64,000 nt of DNA from Embleya sp040605455 (GTDB taxonomy: Bacteria > Actinomycetota > Actinomycetes > Streptomycetales > Streptomycetaceae): NCBI RefSeq assembly GCF_040605455.1, contig NZ_JBEXCV010000018.1, positions 1 through 64,000 of the forward strand, written 5' to 3'. The translations under genes were made by a program, and so were the position numbers. Shown here one piece after another: positions 58,130 to 64,000 of this stretch. The notes under the pieces are model-generated. The model was not told the DNA's origin, ran no database searches, and worked only from the letters and a program-made list of their open reading frames with translations. Positions within the stretch are counted from its first letter, which is position 1. Every line of letters starts with the position of its first letter.

Positions 58130-60640
58130 GTGACATTCCGTCAGCATTCGTCTCGACGACGATCCGTGCCGAGTACGCGGCGGCGACGGATCGGTGTCGT
58201 GGCCACGACCGTGGCCGGCGCCCTCGCCGGCGGCGCGCTCGTCATCGCGCCCGCTCCCGCCGTTGCGGCGCCCGCCGTGGACGTGTTGCTCGCCGAGGTG
58301 TACGGCGGCGGCGGCAACAGCGGCGCAAGCCTGACCAACGACTTCATCGAGTTGGCGAACAAGGGTCCGGCCGCCGTCGCGGTCGATGGTTGGAGCGTGC
58401 AGTACCTCCCGGCCGCGCCCAAGCCGACGTCGGCCTGGCAGGTCACCGTGCTGACCGGCGCGGTGGCGCCCGGCGGCCGGTACCTGATCGGCGAGGCCAA
58501 GGGCGCCGGCGGCACCCTCGCGCTGCCCACTCCGGACGCGCAGGGTGCGATCAACATGTCCGGCACCGGCGGCACCGTCGCGCTGGTCCGCGGCACCACG
58601 GCGCTCACCTGCCTGACCGCGGCGGACTGCCTGGCCGACGGCCGGGTCGTGGATGTCGCGGGCTACGGCGACGCGGTGGTCCGCGAGGGCACCCCGGCGG
58701 CCGGCGCGTCGAACTCGGCTTCGGTGGGCCGGACTTCTTCGCTCGCGGACACCGACGACAACGGCGCGGACTTCGCCGCGGGTGCACCGACGCCGCTCAA
58801 CGCGCGTGGACAGGGTCCGACCGACCCGGGTCCGGGCGAGCCCGAGCCGACCAACGCGCGGATCCACGAAATCCAGGGCACCACCCGGGTGTCGCCGAAG
58901 AACGGGACTCGGGTGACCAGCGTGCCGGGCGTGGTGACCGGTGTGCGCAGCTTCGGCAGTGCACGCGGCTTCTGGTTCCAGGACACCCAGCCGGACGACG
59001 ATCCCCGCACGTCCGAGGGGCTGTTCGTGTTCACCGGCACGGTCACCCCGAAGGTCGCGGTCGGCGACGCGGTCAAGGTGACCGGCAAGGTCGAGGAGTT
59101 CTATCCGGGCGGCGCGAACGCCGGCGGCCAGTCGCTGACCCAGGTCACCGACGCCACGTGGGTGGTCGGCGCATCCGGACAGACGTTGCCCGCACCGGTA
59201 TCGCTCGACGCGGCGACCCTGCCGGACGCGTACACGCCCACCGGGACACCCTCGATCGAGGCACTCGCGCTGGAGCCGACGAAGTACGCGTTGGACCTGT
59301 ACGAGTCGCTCGAAGGCCAGTTGACGCGCGTAGGCGAATCGCGCGTGGTCGGCCCGAGCACCTCGTTCGGCGAATTGTGGGTCACCCTGGAGCCGACGCA
59401 GAACCCGACCGCGCAGGGCGGCACGCTGTACAACGGGTATGACGCGCAGAACAGCGGCCGGCTCAAGGTCGCGTCGCTGATCCCGTTCTCCCAGGAGCCG
59501 TTCCCGCAGGCGAACGTCGGCGACACGCTCACCGGTGAGACCGCCGGCCCGCTCACGTACGACCAGTTCGGCGGGTACTCGCTGGCCGCGACCACGCTGG
59601 GCAAGGTGGTCGAGGGCACGCTGACGCCGGAGACGACGCGGGACCAGAAGAACAGCGAACTCGCGGTCGCCACGTACAACGTGGAGAACCTCTCCCCCAA
59701 GGACACCCAGGCCAAGTTCGACCGGCTCGCGAAGGGCATCGTCACCAACCTGTCCACGCCGGACGTGGTGGCCCTGGAGGAGATCCAGGACAACAGCGGA
59801 CCCACCAACGACGGTGTGGTCGCCGCCGATCAGACGCTGGACAAGCTGGTCGCGGCGATCAAGGCTGCGGGCGGACCGGCCTATTCGTGGCGCTCTATCG
59901 AGCCGGTCGATGGCAAGGACGGCGGCCAGCCGGGCGGCAACATCCGTAACGCGTTCCTGTTCGACGCTACGCGCGTCGAGTTCGTGGACCGTCCCGGCGG
60001 CGGTTCCACGAGCGCGGTGGGCGTCCGCAAGGACTGGCTGGGGCGTACCCGGTTGACCCAGTCCCCGGGCCGGGTCTCCCCCGCGGACCCGGCGTGGGAG
60101 AACAGCCGCAAGCCGCTCGCGGCGGAGTTCCGCTTCCGCGGCAAGACGGTGTTCGTGATCGCGAACCACTTCGCCTCCAAGGGCGGCGACCAGGCGCTGG
60201 ACAGCCGATTCCAGCCGCCGACGCGCAGCTCGGAGGTCCAGCGGGTGGCGCAGGCGAAGGTGCTGCGCTCGTTCGTGGACGAGCTGCTGAAGTCCGACCC
60301 GAAGGCGAATTTGGTGGTGCTCGGCGACCTGAACGACTTCGCGTTCTCGCCGACGCTCAAGACGCTCACCGACGGCGGCGCACTGCGCACGATGGTCGAC
60401 ACGCTGCCCGCGAACGAGCGCTGGGGATACGTGTTCAACGGCAACAGCCAGATGCTCGACCACATTCTGACCAGCCCGCGGATCAGCCGCTTCGAGTACG
60501 ACATCGTGCACGTGAACGCGGCGTTCGCGGACCAGGCAAGCGATCACGATCCGCAGGTGCTGCGTGTGCACCCGAGCACGGGGAACGACTTCCTGGATCT
60601 GCTGGAGCAGCTGTGGGAGGAGTTGTTCGAGCGGTCCTGA
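58130..60640 (+). CDS. secreted ExeM/NucH-type endonuclease
   Basis: An 836-residue exported nuclease. After a twin-arginine-free, Arg-rich n-region comes a Sec signal peptide (VVATTVAGALAGGALVIAP, cleavage after AVAAPA). Domains in order are a lamin-tail domain (about 47-200), an OB-fold (about 245-360) and an endonuclease/exonuclease/phosphatase domain (about 510-820). The last has ATYNVENLS, VVALEEIQD, VIANHFASKG, GDLNDF and SDHDPQ. Such enzymes degrade extracellular DNA, often under phosphate limitation. The GTG at 58130 follows GGAGG by 6 bases. The upstream PHO-box-like array fits PhoP control. Confidence 0.93.
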   Translation: MTFRQHSSRRRSVPSTRRRRIGVVATTVAGALAGGALVIAPAPAVAAPAVDVLLAEVYGGGGNSGASLTNDFIELANKGPAAVAVDGWSVQYLPAAPKPTSAWQVTVLTGAVAPGGRYLIGEAKGAGGTLALPTPDAQGAINMSGTGGTVALVRGTTALTCLTAADCLADGRVVDVAGYGDAVVREGTPAAGASNSASVGRTSSLADTDDNGADFAAGAPTPLNARGQGPTDPGPGEPEPTNARIHEIQGTTRVSPKNGTRVTSVPGVVTGVRSFGSARGFWFQDTQPDDDPRTSEGLFVFTGTVTPKVAVGDAVKVTGKVEEFYPGGANAGGQSLTQVTDATWVVGASGQTLPAPVSLDAATLPDAYTPTGTPSIEALALEPTKYALDLYESLEGQLTRVGESRVVGPSTSFGELWVTLEPTQNPTAQGGTLYNGYDAQNSGRLKVASLIPFSQEPFPQANVGDTLTGETAGPLTYDQFGGYSLAATTLGKVVEGTLTPETTRDQKNSELAVATYNVENLSPKDTQAKFDRLAKGIVTNLSTPDVVALEEIQDNSGPTNDGVVAADQTLDKLVAAIKAAGGPAYSWRSIEPVDGKDGGQPGGNIRNAFLFDATRVEFVDRPGGGSTSAVGVRKDWLGRTRLTQSPGRVSPADPAWENSRKPLAAEFRFRGKTVFVIANHFASKGGDQALDSRFQPPTRSSEVQRVAQAKVLRSFVDELLKSDPKANLVVLGDLNDFAFSPTLKTLTDGGALRTMVDTLPANERWGYVFNGNSQMLDHILTSPRISRFEYDIVHVNAAFADQASDHDPQVLRVHPSTGNDFLDLLEQLWEELFERS

Positions 60641-60664
60641 GGGGGATCGACGTCGGGCCCACCC

Positions 60665-60712
60665 GGGGCTGCTCTCGATGACGGGCCCGGGGGCTGCTCT
60701 CGATGACGGGCC
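60665..60712. repeat. 25-bp direct duplication
   Basis: GGGGCTGCTCTCGATGACGG-type units at 60665-60687 and 60690-60712 are identical over 23 bases, in the 340-base noncoding gap downstream of the nuclease gene. Confidence 0.75.
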
Positions 60713-60752
60713 GGGACTCGTCTCGGCGCCGGTCGGTCTTGACCTCGATCTC

Positions 60753-60800
60753 GACTCGGACTCGGAGTCGGAGTCGGAGTCGGAGTCGGACTCGGAGTCG
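60753..60800. repeat. hexanucleotide array GAxTCG x8
   Basis: Eight consecutive six-base units of GACTCG or GAGTCG. On the plus strand they would read as Asp-Ser/Glu-Ser repeats inside a 60-codon open frame (60678-60860), which lacks a ribosome site. I treat it as a microsatellite. Confidence 0.8.
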
Positions 60801-60980
60801 GGTCCGAACTCGGGCTCGGCGTCGCCGGGTCCGGGTTCGGGTCTGCGGCCTCAGTTTTGACGTAGCGTCACCTCGCGCCCGGCACCGGGGTCGGTGTCGG
60901 TGTCGGGCGCGAGGGTCGTCCGGGCGGTTCGGGCTGCCCGAGCCGGCGGGCGGGCTATCCGGGCCACCCGTCGCTTGGAA

Positions 60981-62240
60981 CTACAGGCCGGTGGCAGGCG
61001 GTTCGACCTGAGACAGCGCCCGCGCGGCCGCCTCGGCCAGGGCACAGGCGTCGGCGACGCAGTCGTAGTCGACGTGTTCGGGCAGGTCCGTGTGCAGGTG
61101 GTAGTGCGGGATCAGCTTCTGGTCGTCGATCGAGACCAGGGTCGCCGTCGGGTAGCCGTGCCGATTGGGCACCACGCCGTCGGTGGAACTGCGTGAGCGC
61201 AGTCCGGTCAGCACCGCGATGTCGTTGCGAGTGGCGCACTCGGAGAGCAGGTTGTTAAACGGGACGTCGTAGGGCTCCATGTGCAACGGGCCCTCGGCCT
61301 CCAACAGGACCAAATTTCCCGAACCGACCGTGTCGACGTTGAGGAACCACGTGCGTTCGCGGTCGAGTTCGGGGAAGTGGCGGCGGGCAAAGCCCCGGAT
61401 ACCCTCCTGGAGCGCTTCCTCGGCACCGGCCGAGACAAGCAACACCCGTACGCCAGCCACCGGTTCGTCGCGCAGCGTGGCGGCGAGCGCGACCAGCACG
61501 GCGACTCCGGACAGGTTGTCGTTGGCACCCGGGACCGCGCGACTGCGGCCTATCTGGGTGAACGCGGCCGTACTCACCGCGGCGAGGCCGATCCCGGCAC
61601 GGCGCACGCCGTTGGCCCCGGTGGCCGCGCCGAGCGCGATCAGGGCGGGGCCGGCGACCACCGGCCACCACAGCGGCGGGTTCTCACTCGCCTTGTCCAC
61701 CAGGTGCGGGTAGCGGGTGGCCAACCAACGCGCGGCCCGCTCGTCGAACACCGCTCCTGTCGGCGCCGCGTCGTGATGTGCCGTCACCACGAGGGTGCGC
61801 GCCGCGTCCGGGTCACCGACGGAGGCGACCACGTTGTACGCGCTGCGCCGCCGGCCGCCGAGGACGCGACGGGCGTACTGGCCGCGATAGGAGATGTCGT
61901 CGGCGATGCCGAGGGCGGCGGCGGCGGCAACCAGCGTTGCCGAGACCCGCGAACGCCCGGCGAGCAGACCGGCCACCGTCGCGATCGCGGTGAGCGTCCC
62001 GATCGGGCGCGCGTACGACGTGTACGCCGGCTCCTCCTCGACCACGGCGTCCCTGGCCCCGAGTTCGCGCAGCATCTCCGCGATGCGCTGCGCCGCCTCG
62101 CGCTCGCCGGCCGAGGTGGGCAGCCGCTCGATCTTGGCCAACGGCTCTATCACGGCCCGCAGTTCGGCCTCGGACGGCCGGCGCGACCGCTTCCTGCGGC
62201 TGTGCCCCCGAAGTGCGTCGTTTCCCCCGCGGCTCGTCAT
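60981..62240 (-). CDS. M28-family metallopeptidase
   Basis: A 419-residue M28 (aminopeptidase Y/S-like) peptidase. The two-zinc site residues are in VTAHHDAA (His), GANDNLSG (Asp), GAEEAL (Glu), LNVDTVGSG (Asp) and HYHLHTD (His). Three hydrophobic segments (IGTLTAIATVAGLLAG, ATLVAAAAALGIA, PVVAGPALIALGAATG) make it a membrane protein with the active site probably on one face. Substrate is unknown. The ATG at 62238-62240 starts MTSRGGNDAL. No operon partner is seen. Confidence 0.9.
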   Translation of the reverse strand: MTSRGGNDALRGHSRRKRSRRPSEAELRAVIEPLAKIERLPTSAGEREAAQRIAEMLRELGARDAVVEEEPAYTSYARPIGTLTAIATVAGLLAGRSRVSATLVAAAAALGIADDISYRGQYARRVLGGRRRSAYNVVASVGDPDAARTLVVTAHHDAAPTGAVFDERAARWLATRYPHLVDKASENPPLWWPVVAGPALIALGAATGANGVRRAGIGLAAVSTAAFTQIGRSRAVPGANDNLSGVAVLVALAATLRDEPVAGVRVLLVSAGAEEALQEGIRGFARRHFPELDRERTWFLNVDTVGSGNLVLLEAEGPLHMEPYDVPFNNLLSECATRNDIAVLTGLRSRSSTDGVVPNRHGYPTATLVSIDDQKLIPHYHLHTDLPEHVDYDCVADACALAEAAARALSQVEPPATGL

Positions 62241-62346
62241 CCCGCCACGATGCCACGCCCACCCGCACCCTGTCCGCCCCGCCGAGCACCTTTGTTACCG
62301 GCGAGTCGGTTCGGGGGGCGAGTTCGGACGGTGAGCATGGGCAATG

Positions 62347-62391
62347 GGCTTGGACGATGGGCATGTGCGGTCGGCTTGGACGATCGGCATG
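62347..62391. repeat. 26-bp-spaced direct repeat
   Basis: GGCTTGGACGATSGGCATG occurs at 62347-62365 and 62373-62391 in the gap between the EamA and M28 genes. Confidence 0.6.
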
Positions 62392-62458
62392 GGCGATGGG
62401 CTCAGCGGGCGGGCTCGGGAGCGGCCGGCTCCGGCGGTGGGTTCGGCCGGGTGCAGCC

Positions 62459-63379
62459 CTAGCGGCACCCGGGCGCGTCCACCGCCCCCGGCAGCTCCGT
62501 GGCCTCGTCGGTCACCGCGGCCGGCGCCGCGTTCTTGCGCGTCGCCAGTACCGCTCCGCCCAGGATCAGCACGAACGACGCCCCGATCGCGAGCGTGAAC
62601 CTCTCGTCCAGGATCAGCACCCCGGCCGCCACCGCGACCGCCGGATTGACGTACGTGATCACCGTCGCCCGCGCCGCACCCACCTCGCGCACCAGTTCGA
62701 AGAAGATCACCATCGCGATCGCGGTGCACACCAGCGCCAGCACGCCCATCGCGCCCAGCGCCTTGCCGCCCGGCACGTGCGAGGGCCACTGCGCGGCGGC
62801 GAGCGGTATGTACACCAGCGCGGTGAAGCCCAGGCACACCACGGTCATCGGCAGGCTCGGCACGTCCTTGAGCCTGCGCTCCGCCACCAGCGCCGCACCC
62901 GCGTAGCACAGGGCCGTCGCGAGCACCTCGAGCGCCGCCCACGGATCCCCGCCGCCGAGGGTGGGCCCGGCCAGTACCGCGACCCCGCCGAACCCGATCG
63001 CCAGACCGGCCCAGCGCACCGGACCCATGCGCTCGGTGCCACCGGTCAGGTACACCAACACCGCCCCGAAGATCGGCACCGACGCGATCAGCAGCCCGGT
63101 CGTCGAACTGGACAGCCGCCGCTCGGCGTCCGAAAGCATCCACCAGGGCCCGACGAACTCGGTCACCGCGAACACCAGAAGTGGCCACTTGTACGGGCCC
63201 AACCCCCGCATGCCCGCGCCGCGCAGCGCGAACGGCAACAGCAGCAGGGCCCCGAGTCCGGTGCGCACGAACACCAACACGCCGGGCGAGACCTCGTCCA
63301 CCGCGACTTTGATCAGCAGGTACGGGATCCCCCAGATCACGCACATGCACGCGAACAACAACGCTCCACGACGACTCAC
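62459..63379 (-). CDS. EamA-family (DMT) transporter
   Basis: A 306-residue drug/metabolite transporter of the EamA type with ten membrane helices in two homologous halves (MSRRGALLFACMCVIWGIPY; second half from about 145). Members export amino acids and metabolites. Landmarks are TGLLIASVPIFGAVLVYL and TVITYVNPAVAVAAGVLILDE. The ATG at 63377-63379 lies 37 bases after the AraC-type gene stop on the same strand, so the pair is probably cotranscribed and may be regulated together. Confidence 0.92.
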   Translation of the reverse strand: MSRRGALLFACMCVIWGIPYLLIKVAVDEVSPGVLVFVRTGLGALLLLPFALRGAGMRGLGPYKWPLLVFAVTEFVGPWWMLSDAERRLSSSTTGLLIASVPIFGAVLVYLTGGTERMGPVRWAGLAIGFGGVAVLAGPTLGGGDPWAALEVLATALCYAGAALVAERRLKDVPSLPMTVVCLGFTALVYIPLAAAQWPSHVPGGKALGAMGVLALVCTAIAMVIFFELVREVGAARATVITYVNPAVAVAAGVLILDERFTLAIGASFVLILGGAVLATRKNAAPAAVTDEATELPGAVDAPGCR

Positions 63380-63416
63380 GGCCGTGTCCCCTCAATCTCT
63401 TGATCGAAGAGGATGA

Positions 63417-64000
63417 TCAACCACGCGGGGCCGATCGGTCTAGAACGTGGTTGCGGAGCACGCTGCTGCGGTAGCCGGCGGGGGTCACGCCCAGCACTCG
63501 GCGAAACCATCGCCCCAGATGCGCCTGATCCGCGAACCCGACCGCGAGCGCCGCCTCGGCCGGCGTCATTCCCGCGGCGAGCAGCACCTTGGCACGGGCG
63601 ACCCGGTGCTGGGCGAGCCAGGCGTACGGGGGCAACCCGACCGCGTCGCGAAACGCACGCAGGGTCTGGTAGCGGGACAGCCCGATCCCGGCCGACAGCT
63701 CGCTCAACGACGGCGGCCGCACCAGCTGGTCGGCCAGCCGCTCACGAACCGCGCGGGCCACCCGGGCGGCGTCCGGCGAGCCGGGCCGATCGGCCCGGGC
63801 CTGTACCGCGTACCGCCCGACGAGGGCCCGCAGCACCTCCACGACGCGGGACTCGCCCTCGAACGCGTCGCCGCCGGCGGTCAGGTGCACGTGCACGGCG
63901 ACCATCTCGGCGGCGAGCGCCGGATCCGCCACCAGCAGCGACGGGAAGTGCGGGGCGGGGCCGGGCAGGTCCTCGCCGACCAGGGCTGCCGAGGGATAGA
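63417..64000 (-). CDS. AraC-family transcriptional regulator, N-terminus cut by window edge
   Basis: At least 194 residues, open to base 64000. The C-terminal domain has two helix-turn-helices (SLSELSAGIGLSRYQTLRAF and EAALAVGFADQAHLGRWFRR), ending GVTPAGYRSS. The N-terminal part (DLPGPAPHFPSLLVADPALA and AEMVAVHVHL) belongs to the AraC ligand-binding type. An internal GTG at 63932 is not the real start. It lies just before the EamA gene and probably controls it. Confidence 0.9.
   Translation of the reverse strand, partial: YPSAALVGEDLPGPAPHFPSLLVADPALAAEMVAVHVHLTAGGDAFEGESRVVEVLRALVGRYAVQARADRPGSPDAARVARAVRERLADQLVRPPSLSELSAGIGLSRYQTLRAFRDAVGLPPYAWLAQHRVARAKVLLAAGMTPAEAALAVGFADQAHLGRWFRRVLGVTPAGYRSSVLRNHVLDRSAPRG

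Noticed and set aside
60678..60860. 60-codon Asp/Ser/Glu-rich frame
   Set aside because: It derives from a hexanucleotide repeat and a duplication, has no ribosome site and has no conserved start.

Overview
This is chromosomal DNA of a high-GC Gram-positive actinomycete. It is almost certainly a Streptomyces or a close relative such as Kitasatospora, Embleya or Yinghuangia. Codon third positions are nearly all G or C, GTG starts and ATGA/GTGA overlaps are common, and about 2-38 kb follow the gene order of the Streptomyces proteasome region: helicase, tatC/tatA, WYL pair, two FKBPs, pafA, prcA/prcB, HNH-type protein, pup, dop, arc, ferredoxin, trmI, metH and PAC2.

Layout. 0.5-5 kb: amidase and a HelY-type helicase. 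5-11 kb: diacylglycerol kinase, Tat translocase (TatA, TatC), a one-helix protein, a zinc ribbon, PafB/PafC and a DUF3866 protein. 11-14 kb: two FKBP prolyl isomerases and an ABC ATPase. 14-24 kb: pupylation and proteasome genes (pafA, prcA, prcB, pup, dop, arc), with a divergent MFS/LacI pair inserted between pafA and prcA. 24-38 kb: ferredoxin, membrane protein, TrmI, site-2-type protease, RecB-like nuclease, a DesK/DesR-like two-component pair, HAD phosphatase, rRNA methyltransferase, MetH and PAC2. 38-41 kb: truncated haemoglobin and an eroded strip holding remnants of a chitinase, of an endoglycoceramidase-like enzyme (at 27.7 kb) and of a luciferase-like oxidoreductase. 41-57 kb: an organosulfur gene island. 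57-64 kb: tRNA-Cys, a secreted nuclease with a PHO-box-like array, an M28 peptidase, an EamA transporter and a truncated AraC regulator.

How the genes work together. Pup is ligated to proteins by PafA. Dop deamidates and removes it, Arc unfolds the tagged proteins, and the PrcA/PrcB core degrades them. In this genome Pup is encoded with a C-terminal Glu (GGE) instead of the Gln expected in Streptomyces, so it should not need deamidation before ligation. The HNH protein between pup and prcB appears frameshifted at its 5' end.

The main discovery is in 41.9-57.3 kb. Four very short ORFs (55, 44, 26 and 27 codons) share the pattern [H/P]-[I/V]-D-[L/F]-x-R-V followed by cysteine near the C-terminus. 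Each sits directly upstream of a different transcription unit: a peptide-type ABC importer with a flavin monooxygenase, a glutathione-transferase-like enzyme, an SsuE-type flavin reductase with two flavin monooxygenases, and an FAD/NAD(P)-binding protein with a second transferase-like enzyme. They resemble the Cys-containing leader peptides known in actinobacteria, each is followed by a hairpin, and a tRNA-Cys gene lies next to the island. I infer a cysteine-sensed regulon for taking up and breaking down an unidentified organosulfur compound.
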